A DNA stretch of 61,029 nt, from contig RFTU01000006.1 in assembly GCA_009923315.1 (NCBI GenBank), forward strand, positions 1-61,029. Reading direction: 5' to 3'. Of this stretch, positions 1 to 9,699 are shown piece after piece. The translations under genes were made by a program, and so were the position numbers. How positions within the stretch are numbered: position 1 is the stretch's first letter; each line of letters starts with the position of its first letter. The notes under the pieces are model-generated. The model had not been told where the DNA came from. It was given only the letters and a program-made list of their open reading frames with translations, and made no database searches. Source of the stretch: Betaproteobacteria bacterium. Its GTDB lineage: Bacteria > Pseudomonadota > Gammaproteobacteria > Burkholderiales > Burkholderiaceae_C.

Positions 1-2
1 AC

Positions 3-236
3 CAGGTGGCCACCTGGTACGGCATCTGGGCGCCCAAGGGAACGCCGGCTGATGTGATCAGCGCCATGCAGGCCGAGATGCGCAAGGCCTTGGAATCCAC
101 CGAGCTGCGCAACACCTGGACGGGGTTGGGAACCGAAACGCCGAACCTGTACGGCGAGGCCTTCGGCCGCTTCGTCTCGGGTGAAGTCAAGCGGTGGGCC
201 GAAGTGGTGAAGGCATCGGGTGCCAAACTCGACTGA
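3..236 (+). CDS. Tripartite tricarboxylate transporter substrate-binding protein (Bug/TctC family), C-terminal fragment
   Basis: Only the last 78 codons are in the window; the reading frame is open to the left edge, so the gene begins upstream. The text WYGIWAPKGTPADVI followed by a helix with LNTW-like spacing and the ending FVSGEVKRWAEVVKASGAKLD is the typical C-terminal lobe of Bug (Bordetella uptake gene) periplasmic binding proteins. These bind small carboxylates and are very numerous in Burkholderiales. The gene ends 32 bases before malonyl-CoA synthetase, which suggests, as inference, that malonate or a related dicarboxylate is the ligand. No membrane subunits are visible here. Confidence 0.85.
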   Translation, partial: QVATWYGIWAPKGTPADVISAMQAEMRKALESTELRNTWTGLGTETPNLYGEAFGRFVSGEVKRWAEVVKASGAKLD

Positions 237-268
237 GGCCCACAGGCGCGCCAGCACGACCCTTGACC

Positions 269-1819
269 ATGAGCCATCACAACCTCTACGCCGCACTGCG
301 TGCGGGCTTTCCGGCCGACTTGAGTGCGGTGGCGGTGGAAACCGCCGACGCGTCGGTGGGCCAGGACGTGGCCCCGCTGCACTACACCTGGGGTGACCTG
401 GAGCACGCCAGTGCGCGCATCGCCAACCTGCTGGGCTTCCTGGACCTGCCCGCGCAGTCACGCATTGCGGTGCAAGTGGACAAGAGCGTCGAGAACCTGA
501 TCCTTTACCTGGCGGTGCTGCGCGCGGGCCATGTGTACCTGCCGCTGAACAACGCCTACCAGGCGGCGGAGATCGAGTACTTCATCGACAACGCCGAACC
601 GGCTGTGGTGGTGTGCTCACCGAAGAACTTCGGCTGGATCAGCAAGTTGGCCTTTCTCAAGGGCACTCGGCATGTGTTCACCCTGGGCGACGACCGAACC
701 GGTACCCTGCTGGAACGCGCCGCGCCGCATTCGGATGTGCACGCCGTGGTGCCGCGCTCAGCCGACGACCTGGCCGCCATTCTGTACACCAGCGGGACCA
801 CCGGGCGCAGCAAGGGCGCGATGCTCACCCACGGCAACCTGTTGAGCAATGCGCAGGTGCTGCAGCGCTATTGGGGCTGGCAGGCCGGTGATGTGCTGGT
901 GCACGCCCTACCCATCTTCCATGTGCATGGCCTGTTCGTGGCCACGCACGGCGCGCTGATCAATGGCTCCAAGATGATCTGGTTCTCGCGCTTCGACCCC
1001 AAGGCCACGATTGCGCGGCTCCAAGAGGCCACGGTCTTCATGGGCGTGCCCACCTTGTATGTGCGCATGCTCGGCGAGGCGGCGCTGAGCCAGGCGGCCT
1101 GCTCGAAGATGCGGCTGTTCATCAGCGGCTCGGCGCCGCTGCTCACCGAAACCTTCCAAGCCTGGAAGGCGCGCACCGGTCACACCATCCTGGAGCGCTA
1201 TGGCATGAGCGAGACCGTCATGCTGACCTCCAACCCCTATGCAGCCCAAGACGGTGAGCGCATCGGCGGCACCGTGGGCTTTGCGCTGCCGGGCGTGGGT
1301 GTGCGGGTGCGCGACGACCAGGGCCGGGAGTGCCCCCGCGGCGAGATCGGCGGCATTGAAGTGCGCGGGCCCAATGTCTTTGCGGGCTATTGGCGCATGC
1401 CGGAAAAGACCCGCGAAGAGTTCACGGCCGATGGCTGGTTCAAGACGGGCGATGTGGGCGTGATGGACGACTCGGGTCGCGTGACCATCGTCGGCCGCAG
1501 CAAGGACCTGATCATCAGCGGCGGCTACAACGTGTACCCCGCGGAGATCGAAGGCGTGATCAACGACATGAGCGGCGTGGCCGAAAGTGCGGTGGTCGGC
1601 GTGCCGCACCCGGACTTCGGCGAAGCGGTGGTGGCGGTGGTCATTGCCCAGGCCGGCGCTTCACTGGACCCGGAATCGATCCTGTCCACGCTCAAGTCGC
1701 GGATCGCCAACTTCAAGGTGCCCAAGCGGGTGTTCGTGCAAAGCGAACTGCCACGCAACGCGATGGGCAAGGTGCAGAAGAACCTGCTGCGAGAGGCGCA
1801 CAAGGGCCTGTTCGCCTAG
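269..1819 (+). CDS. matB: Malonyl-CoA synthetase (MatB-like, acyl-adenylate-forming ligase)
   Basis: 516 residues, the usual MatB size. It would activate malonate with ATP and CoA to malonyl-CoA in the cytoplasm. The ANL-family P-loop-like motif YTSGTTGRSKG lies at about residues 173-183. The segment LPIFHVHGLFVATHGAL and the block VFMGVPTLYVRML match malonyl-CoA synthetases better than acetyl- or fatty-acyl-CoA ligases. The motifs ERYGMSE, GWFKTGDVG and the C-terminal PRNAMGKVQK (catalytic Lys near 498) are intact. The frame is open back to base 194, but the ATG at 269 (MSHHNLYAALRAG) gives the family-like N-terminus. The preceding binding-protein gene fits a malonate uptake and activation unit. 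Methylmalonate is a possible alternative substrate. Confidence 0.85.
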   Translation: MSHHNLYAALRAGFPADLSAVAVETADASVGQDVAPLHYTWGDLEHASARIANLLGFLDLPAQSRIAVQVDKSVENLILYLAVLRAGHVYLPLNNAYQAAEIEYFIDNAEPAVVVCSPKNFGWISKLAFLKGTRHVFTLGDDRTGTLLERAAPHSDVHAVVPRSADDLAAILYTSGTTGRSKGAMLTHGNLLSNAQVLQRYWGWQAGDVLVHALPIFHVHGLFVATHGALINGSKMIWFSRFDPKATIARLQEATVFMGVPTLYVRMLGEAALSQAACSKMRLFISGSAPLLTETFQAWKARTGHTILERYGMSETVMLTSNPYAAQDGERIGGTVGFALPGVGVRVRDDQGRECPRGEIGGIEVRGPNVFAGYWRMPEKTREEFTADGWFKTGDVGVMDDSGRVTIVGRSKDLIISGGYNVYPAEIEGVINDMSGVAESAVVGVPHPDFGEAVVAVVIAQAGASLDPESILSTLKSRIANFKVPKRVFVQSELPRNAMGKVQKNLLREAHKGLFA

Positions 1820-1829
1820 GCGCCCGTCG

Positions 1830-4424
1830 TCAGCTGCGGCACTTCTCTTCGAGGTACGCCAGCGCCTGCTCCACCTGGTCCACCAGGATCAGGCATTGGT
1901 CGCCACCCTTGAGCAGGGACAAGGCCGCGTCGATGGCCACGAATTCGCCGCGGATTTCCTCGATGTGGGTGGTGCGTGAGGCGCCTTGCAATCCCTCGCG
2001 CATGATCTTCACCACCTCCCAATCGGCTCGGCCACGCTGGCATTGGTCTTCGTAGAGGATCACCTGGTCAAAGGAGTCGCCCAGGATGCGCGTCTGCTCA
2101 CGCAGGTCTTCGTCACGCCGGTCGCCCGCGCCGCTGATCACCACGGTGCGCTTGCCGTCGTCGGCGATCGGCAGGGCGTTGAAGGCCTGCACCAGGGCGT
2201 TGATGGCGTCGGGGTTGTGGCCGTAGTCGGCCACGAGTGTGGCGCCCCGGTAGTTCATCATGTTGAAGCGGCCGGGCGCGTTGTCGGCGTTGTTGACGAA
2301 ACTCGACACGCCCTTGACGATGTCGGCCCACTCCATGTTCAGGCCCCAGCAGGCGGCCACCGCCGCCAAGGTGTTCTCCACCTGGAAGCCAATGGCCCCG
2401 CCGTGGGTAATGGGTACAGCGGACAAGGGCAAGCGGTGCTGCAACTTGCCCTCGACCGCCACCAGGTCGCCCTTTTCCACGAAGACCACTCGGCGACCAC
2501 GGGCGCGATGCGAGGCGATGCGCGGGTGGTGCGAGTCGCGTGCGAAGTAGATGACCTGGCCGGGACACTCGTCCGCCATGGCCGCGACCAAGGGGTCGGC
2601 TGCATTGAGCACCGCATAACCGCTGGGGGCCACGTTCTGGACGATCACCTTCTTGACCCGTGCAATGCCCTCAACCGAGTGGATGTGGTTCAAGCCGAGA
2701 TGGTCACCCGTTCCCACGTTGGTGACCACGGCCACCGAGCAGCGGTCAAAGCCCAGGCCCTCACGCAGGATGCCGCCGCGCGCGCACTCGAGCACCGCAG
2801 CCTGCACATGCGGATGCGACAGCACATTGCGCGCGCTCTTGGGTCCGCTGCAGTCGCCGCTGTCGGTCTGTCTGCCGCCCACGTAAACCCCATCGGTGTT
2901 GGTCATGCCCACACAAAGGGCTTGGGCGGCCAGCACGTGCGCAATCATCCGGGTGGTGGTGGTTTTGCCGTTGACACCGGTCACGGCCACCAGGGGGATG
3001 CGGCCATCTTCGCCAGGTTTGTAGAGCTCCGACACGATCGGGTTGCCGATATCGCGGCCCTTGCCGTAGGACGGGTTCAGGTGCATGCGCAGGCCAGGCG
3101 CTGCGTTCACCTCCACGATGCCACCCGATTGGTCTTCCAATGGTCGTTGGACGGTTTCGCACACCACGTCCACGCCACACACGTGCAGGCCCACCATGCG
3201 GGCAGCGTCCACGGCGCGAGCGGCCACCTCGGGATGGACGTCATCGGTCACGTCGGTGGCACTGCCACCGGTCGAGAGATTCGCGTTGTTGCGCAGCACC
3301 ACACGGCGACCCTTTTCGGGAACCGACTCCGGTGTAAGGTCTTGTTGCACCAGACGCGCTTTGGCAATGTCGTCGAAGCGGATCTTGGTCAGCGAGGTGG
3401 CGTGGCCGCTGCCGCGGCGCGGGTCGGCATTGACGATATCCACCAGTTCACGCACCGTGTGCCGGCCGTCGCCGATCACATGAGGTGGGTCGCGCCGTGC
3501 GGCGGCCACCAGACGGTCACCCACCACCAAGAGTCGGAAGTCGCTCCCAGGCAAGAACTTCTCAACCAAGACGTCACCGATCTCGGCGGCCGTGGCGAAG
3601 GCGGCATCCAACTGCGCGCGCGTGGTGATGTTCACCGTGACGCCGCGCCCCTGGCTGCCATCCTGAGGCTTGACGACGACGGGCAGGCCGATGCGCTCGG
3701 CCATGGCCCAGGCTTCGGCGGCCGTGGCGGCGGGTGCGCCGATGGGCACCGGCACGGCAGCCGATTGCAGCAGGTGCTTGGTGAGGTCCTTGTCCTGGGC
3801 GATGGCCTCGGCCACGGCGCTGGTGTTGTCGACCTCTGCGGCTTGAATTCGCCGCTGCTTGTGGCCCCAACCGAACTGCACGAGACTGCCGGTGGTCAGA
3901 CGCCGAAACGGGATCCCGCGAGACACGGCCGCCGAGACGATGGCGCCGGTGCTCGGGCCCAAGCGCAGATCTTCATCCAGCTCGCGCAACGCCGTGACAC
4001 AGGCCATACCGTCCAGGTTGGCGGCCTCGGGCAGCGCCGTCTCGGGGGACCAGGCCGCGCGAACGATCCGCTGCACCATCTCCAGCGCGCGGCGGGCCAC
4101 GGCTTCTTCCGTGTACTCGACCACCACCAGGAACACGCCGTCTTCAGCCGTCGGCTCGGTGTGACTGAAGGTCACGGGGCAGCCTGCCGCGGCCTGAAGG
4201 GCCAGCAATGTGGACTCCAAGGCATGGGCCAAGGTGATGGCGCCATGCCGCGTGGGCGTGCGCAGCGTTCCCAGGCCCGGGCACAGGGCCCGCAATCGGT
4301 CTTCGAAGCCGGCACGGCTGTCGACCGAGCGCTCGTCAGGCTCACAGCGGACCTCCATCTCCAGTGCGGTGTGGCGGCTCCAGAGGTTGGGGCCACGCAG
4401 GGCCCGGGTGCGGATCATGTCCAT
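1830..4424 (-). CDS. cphA: Cyanophycin synthetase, complete two-ATPase form
   Basis: 864 residues. It would polymerise Asp and Arg, ATP-dependently, into the storage polymer multi-L-arginyl-poly-L-aspartate. The N-terminal domain starts with a RGPNLWSRHTALE block. It is followed by an ATP-grasp domain (about 210-470: KPQDGSQGRGVTVN, EVNAAPGLRMHLNP) and a Mur-ligase-like domain whose P-loop GVNGKTTTTRM is intact (GKT at 486-488). The Mur domain continues with TNVGTGDHLGLNH and a C-terminal ADYGHNPDAINALV lobe. It lies 73 bases downstream of a second cphA-like gene on the same strand, so the two are probably co-transcribed. Alternative start: Met three codons downstream. The family assignment is secure; which paralogue makes most polymer is inference. 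Confidence 0.93.
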   Translation of the reverse strand: MDMIRTRALRGPNLWSRHTALEMEVRCEPDERSVDSRAGFEDRLRALCPGLGTLRTPTRHGAITLAHALESTLLALQAAAGCPVTFSHTEPTAEDGVFLVVVEYTEEAVARRALEMVQRIVRAAWSPETALPEAANLDGMACVTALRELDEDLRLGPSTGAIVSAAVSRGIPFRRLTTGSLVQFGWGHKQRRIQAAEVDNTSAVAEAIAQDKDLTKHLLQSAAVPVPIGAPAATAAEAWAMAERIGLPVVVKPQDGSQGRGVTVNITTRAQLDAAFATAAEIGDVLVEKFLPGSDFRLLVVGDRLVAAARRDPPHVIGDGRHTVRELVDIVNADPRRGSGHATSLTKIRFDDIAKARLVQQDLTPESVPEKGRRVVLRNNANLSTGGSATDVTDDVHPEVAARAVDAARMVGLHVCGVDVVCETVQRPLEDQSGGIVEVNAAPGLRMHLNPSYGKGRDIGNPIVSELYKPGEDGRIPLVAVTGVNGKTTTTRMIAHVLAAQALCVGMTNTDGVYVGGRQTDSGDCSGPKSARNVLSHPHVQAAVLECARGGILREGLGFDRCSVAVVTNVGTGDHLGLNHIHSVEGIARVKKVIVQNVAPSGYAVLNAADPLVAAMADECPGQVIYFARDSHHPRIASHRARGRRVVFVEKGDLVAVEGKLQHRLPLSAVPITHGGAIGFQVENTLAAVAACWGLNMEWADIVKGVSSFVNNADNAPGRFNMMNYRGATLVADYGHNPDAINALVQAFNALPIADDGKRTVVISGAGDRRDEDLREQTRILGDSFDQVILYEDQCQRGRADWEVVKIMREGLQGASRTTHIEEIRGEFVAIDAALSLLKGGDQCLILVDQVEQALAYLEEKCRS

Positions 4425-4497
4425 GACGGCAGTGGAGGTTTCGGGTGTTGGAAAGCGTGTGGCGCTGTACGGGTCAGGTGCAAGGCTCTGAGCGGAT

Positions 4498-6768
4498 TCA
4501 GGCGATCACCGACTGATCGGGGCGCCACTGGGGCCGGCGCAGTTCGAAGGTCTCCAGACCGGCCACGATCAACTCGGGCGACAGGTCCAGGGCCCAGGCG
4601 GCGGCCACGGCGGCCAGCGTGGCCGCGGGGGGCACCTCGCGCGTGGTGACGCGCAGGTCCTGGTCGATGTTCAGCACGGGAATGACCTGGTCACCGCGCG
4701 CCATCGTGACGGTGCGGCCTTCCAGGTACACCACGCGGCCACCCGAGGCTGCATGCGTGCGAAGGGCCGGCAGTTCGCCATCCTCGGCATAGAGGATCAC
4801 CTCGCCATCGCACAATTCGGCCATGGCCAGCACCTGATCGTGTGCCGCGTGCAGCACCGCGGCACCGTCGGCGCGCACCACATCGACCTGGGTGCGCGAC
4901 ACCTTGAAGCGCTGCTGCGGCGTGGCGATGTCGTGCCGCACCGCACCCGTGAAGGGTTCGCAGTCGGTGACGATGCCCACATTGCAGCGGTCGTACACCA
5001 AGCCCTCTTCCAAGATGGTGACTGGGTTGCTTTCGAACACCGCGGCTTCCACATTGCGGTTGACCAGCAGACGCTGCGCAACCTGCCAGCCGATCGCGTC
5101 CCCCTGCTCCACGCGGCGGTTTCCCACGAAAAGCCCGTCCCTGCAGGCCACGCCCACCACGGGACCGGACATCTGAAGCATCCAGGCCACCAGGCGCGCA
5201 ATCACCGAGGTGTCCAACGTGCCGGTGACACCCACCACCGGGATGCGGCCTGATCGACCGTCAGGGAACAGGTGCTCGACGATGGCCTGGCCGACCTCAC
5301 GCGGCTGACCACTGGCCGGCTTGAGATGCATCAAGAGACCCGGGCCCGCATTGACCTCGACGATGGCGCCCCCCTGCTCCTCCAGGGGACGGGCGATGTC
5401 TTCGCACACCAGATCGACACCCGCAATGTCAAGGCCGATGATGCGGGCCGCCAGCGCGCAGGCATGGGCCACTTCCGGGTGAACCTCATCGGTGCAGTCG
5501 TTGGCCATATTGCCCTTGCGGCTGACCAACACGCGGCGGCCGGCCTCGGGTACCGACACGATCTCCAGACCCTGTTTCTGGATGGTGATCTGCACCTCAC
5601 CTTCCTGGCGAACCAGAATGGGGTTGAGCGGATGGTCTTCGGTATCGCCACGGCGCGGGTCGCTGTTGATCTGCAGGGCGATCAGCTCTTCCACGGTGTG
5701 GATGCCGTCGCCGGTGATCCAGACGGTTTCGCCCCGCGCTGCAGCGGCCACCTGGCCCGCCACGATCAGCACACGGTGCTCTTCTCCAGGGATGTAGCGC
5801 TCGACCATGACGCCACTGCCCTCGGCCTCGGCCACGGCGAAAGCGGCCTTCACCTCGGCCTCGCCGCTGAGGTCGAGCGTGACGCCGCGGCCATGATTGG
5901 CGTCGGTGGGCTTGACCACCACGGCGCAGCCCATGCCTTGGGCGACGCTCCAGGCGTCATCGGGATCGTCGACCAGGCGGCCTTCTGGCACCGGCACACC
6001 GCAACCGGCCAGCAGTTCCTTGGTCATGTCCTTGTCGCTGGCGATGCCCTCAGCGATGGCGCTGGTGCGGTCGGTTTCGGCTGTCCAGATGCGCTTCTGG
6101 CGTGCGCCGTAGCCCAACTGCACCAGGTTGCCCCGGTTCAGGCGAATGTGGGGAATCTCACGGTCGGTGGCACACGCCACGATGTGGGCGGTGCTGGGGC
6201 CCAGATAGACCTGGTCGATCTTCTCGCGCAGCGCATCCAGCGCCGGCTTGAGTTCGTAGCGCTGGGCGTTGAGCGCCGCGCGGATGATGTCGTGGCCCAC
6301 GGACAAGGCCTGACGCGCGACCTTTTCATCGCGGGCCCGAAAGACCATGCGGTAGACGCCCGAGGTCGAGGTTTCGCGGGTTTGGCCGAAGCCCGTGGGC
6401 ATGCCGGCCTGGTCCAGGACCTCGATCACCACATGTTCCAGCACATGGCCCATCCAGGTACCGCCTTCAAGGCGCTGGAGAAAGCCCCCCTTCTCGCCCA
6501 CGCCGCAGTGGTGGTCGGCGACGCCCGGCACGATGGCCAGCAGGCGCTGGGTAAAACCGGGCAGCTTGTGGGTGGGGAACTGCTCGAGTTCGCCCAGGTC
6601 CAGCCAGACCTCCAGGACCGAACGGTAGGTCCACATATTCGGCCCGCGCAGGAAGTTCACGCGCATGATGCGCAGGTCGAGGGTGGCGGGCATACCGGCG
6701 GCTGCCAGCGGCGCTTGGCCGACTTCGGCAGCGCCGTGCGGGCCCTGGTCGGGGCGTTGGTCATTCAT
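4498..6768 (-). CDS. Cyanophycin synthetase paralogue with degenerate Mur-ligase domain (CphA2/CphA'-like)
   Basis: 756 residues from the ATG at 6768 (MNDQRPDQG); the frame is open further upstream but without family-like sequence. The N-domain (NFLRGPNMWTYRSVLEVWLD) and the ATP-grasp domain are well preserved (KPTDANHGRGVTLD, EVNAGPGLLMHLKP). In the ligase domain the P-loop region reads GVTGTLDTSVIARL, near residue 515, so the GKT lysine is absent. The C-terminal HNPDA lobe found in the downstream copy is missing too. One of the two ATP sites is therefore visibly lost. In known CphA2-type enzymes this goes with repolymerising beta-Asp-Arg dipeptides; applying that here is inference. A role as a partner subunit of the complete CphA is an alternative. 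Confidence 0.88.
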   Translation of the reverse strand: MNDQRPDQGPHGAAEVGQAPLAAAGMPATLDLRIMRVNFLRGPNMWTYRSVLEVWLDLGELEQFPTHKLPGFTQRLLAIVPGVADHHCGVGEKGGFLQRLEGGTWMGHVLEHVVIEVLDQAGMPTGFGQTRETSTSGVYRMVFRARDEKVARQALSVGHDIIRAALNAQRYELKPALDALREKIDQVYLGPSTAHIVACATDREIPHIRLNRGNLVQLGYGARQKRIWTAETDRTSAIAEGIASDKDMTKELLAGCGVPVPEGRLVDDPDDAWSVAQGMGCAVVVKPTDANHGRGVTLDLSGEAEVKAAFAVAEAEGSGVMVERYIPGEEHRVLIVAGQVAAAARGETVWITGDGIHTVEELIALQINSDPRRGDTEDHPLNPILVRQEGEVQITIQKQGLEIVSVPEAGRRVLVSRKGNMANDCTDEVHPEVAHACALAARIIGLDIAGVDLVCEDIARPLEEQGGAIVEVNAGPGLLMHLKPASGQPREVGQAIVEHLFPDGRSGRIPVVGVTGTLDTSVIARLVAWMLQMSGPVVGVACRDGLFVGNRRVEQGDAIGWQVAQRLLVNRNVEAAVFESNPVTILEEGLVYDRCNVGIVTDCEPFTGAVRHDIATPQQRFKVSRTQVDVVRADGAAVLHAAHDQVLAMAELCDGEVILYAEDGELPALRTHAASGGRVVYLEGRTVTMARGDQVIPVLNIDQDLRVTTREVPPAATLAAVAAAWALDLSPELIVAGLETFELRRPQWRPDQSVIA

Positions 6769-6901
6769 GGGTCGCGATTGTCCACCCGAAGCGGACCGAA
6801 GGCGTTGAGTGGTCATGGGTCTGGATGAGGCGGTGATATCGGACAATCCGGCCCTCGGCTCCCGGCTCGCCCCGGCGGCGCTGCGCCGTACTGCTCCACC
6901 C

Positions 6902-9229
6902 ATGTCTGCATCTCCATCCCAACTGATCAAGCCGGACCCATCGGCGCCGGCGCCCCACTGGACACTCAACGCGGGCTCCGATCCATCCGATGACAACGGT
7001 GGGGCCGACGGCCTCCACGCCCCTGTGTTGGCCAGCCTGGACTTGGACCTCGACCTCGCCGGGCGATTCGCCGCCAGCGAGCTGGTGCTGACCGCCAGCG
7101 GCCTGTCTTGGCGTGCCGACCCGCTGGGCCCCAGGCAGACCTGGCCCCTGCGCCCAGGCTTGCGGCTTCAGCACACCGACCGGGGCGGCGTGGGTCTGCT
7201 GTCGCTGCACGACGAGCAACAGCGCCTGGCCCAGTGGCGCTTCACGCTGGAACGCGATGTGGCGGCGGTGCGCCTGGTGCAACAGTTCGAGCGCACGGTG
7301 CTGGCCCTGGAGGGCACCGTCCATGACCACGACAGCGAAGACGAGGCGGCCCGCTGCCCCAGTTGCAACGCGCCCCTGCCCGAGGACAGCGAAGACTGCG
7401 AGATCTGCAACCGAGAACTGTTGCAACCCCCGTCGACCTGGGTGCTGTTGCGACTTTGGCGGTTTGCCAAGCCCTATCAGGGACAGTTGGCCCTGGGCAT
7501 GCTGCTGACGGTGCTGTCCACCGCCGCGCACCTGGTTCCCCCCTACCTGACGATGCCCCTGATGGACGACATCCTGATCCCGTTTCAGAACGGGCAGGCC
7601 ATAGACCCGACGCTGGTGATGCTCTACCTCAGCGGTCTCCTGGGGTCGGCCCTGGTGGCCTGGGGTCTGGGTTGGTGGCGCACCTACCTGTTGGCCCTGG
7701 TGTCCGAACGCATCGGCGCCGACTTGCGCACCAGCACCTTCAGCCACCTGATGACGCTGAGCCTGGAGTACTTCGGCGGCAAACGCACCGGGGACCTGAT
7801 CGCCCGCATCGGCAGTGAATCGGATCGCATCTGCGTGTTCCTGTCCCTGCACGCGCTGGATTTCCTCAACGATGTCTTGATGCTGGTGATGACGGCGGTG
7901 ATCCTGGCCTCGATCAACCCCTGGTTGGCGCTGGTGACCCTGCTGCCCTTGCCGTTCATCGCCTGGATGATTCATCAGGTGCGCGACCGCCTGCGCACCG
8001 GCTTCGAGAAGATCGACCGCGTGTGGGGCGAAGTCACCAATGTGCTGGCCGACACCATCCCGGGCATACGCGTGGTGAAGGCCTTTGCTCAGGAAAAGCG
8101 GGAATCGGGTCGATTCAAGACCGCCAATCAACACAACCTGGAAGTCAACGACCGCATCAACCGCACCTGGAGCCTGTTCACCCCCACCGTGACGCTGCTC
8201 ACCGAAATCGGGCTGTTGGTGGTGTGGGCCTTTGGCATCTGGCAGGTCAGCCGCGGGGACATCACGGTGGGCGTGCTGACGGCGTTCATCGCCTACATCG
8301 GCCGCTTCTACGGGCGTTTGGATTCGATGAGCCGCATCGTGAGCGTCACACAGAAGGCTGCAGCCGGCGCCAAGCGCATCTTCGACATCCTGGACCATGT
8401 GAGCAACGTGCCCGAGCCGGTGAACCCGGTGCCGCTGAAGAAGGTCGAGGGCGCCATCAGCCTGCGCGAAGTGGGCTTTCGCTACGGCAGCCGACGCGTG
8501 ATCAAGAACATGACGCTGGACATCCGGCCCGGCGAGATGATCGGCCTGGTGGGCCACAGCGGATCGGGCAAGAGCACGCTGGTCAACCTGATCTGCCGGT
8601 TCTACGATGTGAGTGATGGCGCCATTCTGGTCGACGGCGTGGACATCCGGCGCTATGCGGTGAGTGATTTCCGTCAACACATCGGCCTGGTGCTGCAAGA
8701 GCCCTTCCTGTTCTTCGGGACGATCGCCGAGAACATCGCCTACGGCAAACCGGACGCCACCCGCGAAGAGATCGTGGCGGCCGCGCGTGCAGCGCATGCG
8801 CACGAGTTCATCCTGCGTCTGCCCCAGGGCTATGACTCGCTGGTGGGTGAACGTGGGCAGGGCCTTTCGGGCGGCGAGCGCCAACGCATTTCCATTGCAC
8901 GGGCCCTGCTGATCAACCCGCGCTTGCTGATTCTGGACGAGGCCACTTCAGCGGTGGACACCGAGACCGAGAAGGAGATCCAGAAGGCTCTGGACAACCT
9001 CGTGCAGGGCCGCACCACGATCGCCATCGCGCACCGGCTGAGCACCCTGCGCAAAGCCGATCGGCTGGTGGTGATGGACCGCGGTGAAGTGGTGGAAGTG
9101 GGCCCGCACGATGAATTGATGGCCCGCGAAGGGGCCTACTGGCGCCTGTACCAAGCGCAGGCGCGCAATGTGGACACCGAGGACGAGCCGCGCGCACCGG
9201 CAGCCAACCCCTTGGTGAGGCAGGCATGA
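6902..9229 (+). CDS. Cyanophycin-locus ABC transporter (fused permease-ATPase) with N-terminal zinc-ribbon-like segment
   Basis: 775 residues. The N-terminal 140 residues are a soluble domain. Next comes a double CxxC pair, CPSCNAPLPEDSEDCEICN (about 150-168), which looks like a zinc ribbon. A six-helix type-I exporter transmembrane domain (about 190-460) and a nucleotide-binding domain follow. The NBD has Walker A GHSGSGKST (about 551), signature LSGGERQRISIARAL (about 655) and Walker B LLILDEATSAVD, all intact. It is divergent from the cphA pair and overlaps the next gene by ATGA. Such transporters recur beside cphA in Betaproteobacteria and are annotated only by that association; the substrate is not known. 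I chose the ATG at 6902 because the longer frame from 6809 has no conserved look. Confidence 0.85.
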   Translation: MSASPSQLIKPDPSAPAPHWTLNAGSDPSDDNGGADGLHAPVLASLDLDLDLAGRFAASELVLTASGLSWRADPLGPRQTWPLRPGLRLQHTDRGGVGLLSLHDEQQRLAQWRFTLERDVAAVRLVQQFERTVLALEGTVHDHDSEDEAARCPSCNAPLPEDSEDCEICNRELLQPPSTWVLLRLWRFAKPYQGQLALGMLLTVLSTAAHLVPPYLTMPLMDDILIPFQNGQAIDPTLVMLYLSGLLGSALVAWGLGWWRTYLLALVSERIGADLRTSTFSHLMTLSLEYFGGKRTGDLIARIGSESDRICVFLSLHALDFLNDVLMLVMTAVILASINPWLALVTLLPLPFIAWMIHQVRDRLRTGFEKIDRVWGEVTNVLADTIPGIRVVKAFAQEKRESGRFKTANQHNLEVNDRINRTWSLFTPTVTLLTEIGLLVVWAFGIWQVSRGDITVGVLTAFIAYIGRFYGRLDSMSRIVSVTQKAAAGAKRIFDILDHVSNVPEPVNPVPLKKVEGAISLREVGFRYGSRRVIKNMTLDIRPGEMIGLVGHSGSGKSTLVNLICRFYDVSDGAILVDGVDIRRYAVSDFRQHIGLVLQEPFLFFGTIAENIAYGKPDATREEIVAAARAAHAHEFILRLPQGYDSLVGERGQGLSGGERQRISIARALLINPRLLILDEATSAVDTETEKEIQKALDNLVQGRTTIAIAHRLSTLRKADRLVVMDRGEVVEVGPHDELMAREGAYWRLYQAQARNVDTEDEPRAPAANPLVRQA

Positions 9230-9699
9230 CAGCGGCATTGCAAGGCCAACTCAGCCGCGACCCCCATGGGCGCCTGGTGTACACCGACGCACAGGGCATG
9301 GTGCATGTGGGCGTGCAAGCGGTGCGGGCCTTTCCCATCGAGGCGCCGCAGGAAGGGCTCTCGATCGTGGGGCCGGACGGTCACGAATTGGAGTGGGTGG
9401 ACCGTTGGGGCGAATTGGGCGGATCGGCGCAGGACCTCATCGCGCAGGAACTCGCTCAACGCGAATTCATGCCGACGATCGAGCGGCTGGTGGCCGTGTC
9501 GACCTTCTCCACGCCCAGCACCTGGACCGTGGAGACCGACCGGGGACGCACCGACTTCATCCTCAAGGGGGAAGAGGACATCCGCCGCCTGCGCGACGGT
9601 GGACTGCTGATCACCGACAACCACGGTCTGGTGTTCCGCGTGTTGGACCTCAAGACCATGGACCGCGCCACGCGCAAGCTGTTGGACCGCTTCCTCTGA
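9226..9699 (+). CDS. DUF1854 family protein associated with cyanophycin metabolism
   Basis: 157 residues, starting inside the stop of the ABC transporter (ATGA overlap), so the two are translationally coupled. The features LVYTDAQGMVHVGVQAVRAFPI, GPDGHELEWVDRW and the end DHGL/VFRVLDLKTMDRATRKLLDRFL fit the DUF1854 family, which travels with cphA and this transporter. There is no signal peptide or transmembrane segment, so it is probably cytosolic. Inference: it is an accessory subunit or regulator of the transporter, since it is short, acidic and always paired. No catalytic motif is recognisable. Confidence 0.8.
   Translation: MTAALQGQLSRDPHGRLVYTDAQGMVHVGVQAVRAFPIEAPQEGLSIVGPDGHELEWVDRWGELGGSAQDLIAQELAQREFMPTIERLVAVSTFSTPSTWTVETDRGRTDFILKGEEDIRRLRDGGLLITDNHGLVFRVLDLKTMDRATRKLLDRFL

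Noticed and set aside
1986-9238. Long open frames opposite cphA, the cphA paralogue and the ABC transporter
   Set aside because: All are antisense shadows; the sense genes contain complete enzyme motifs.
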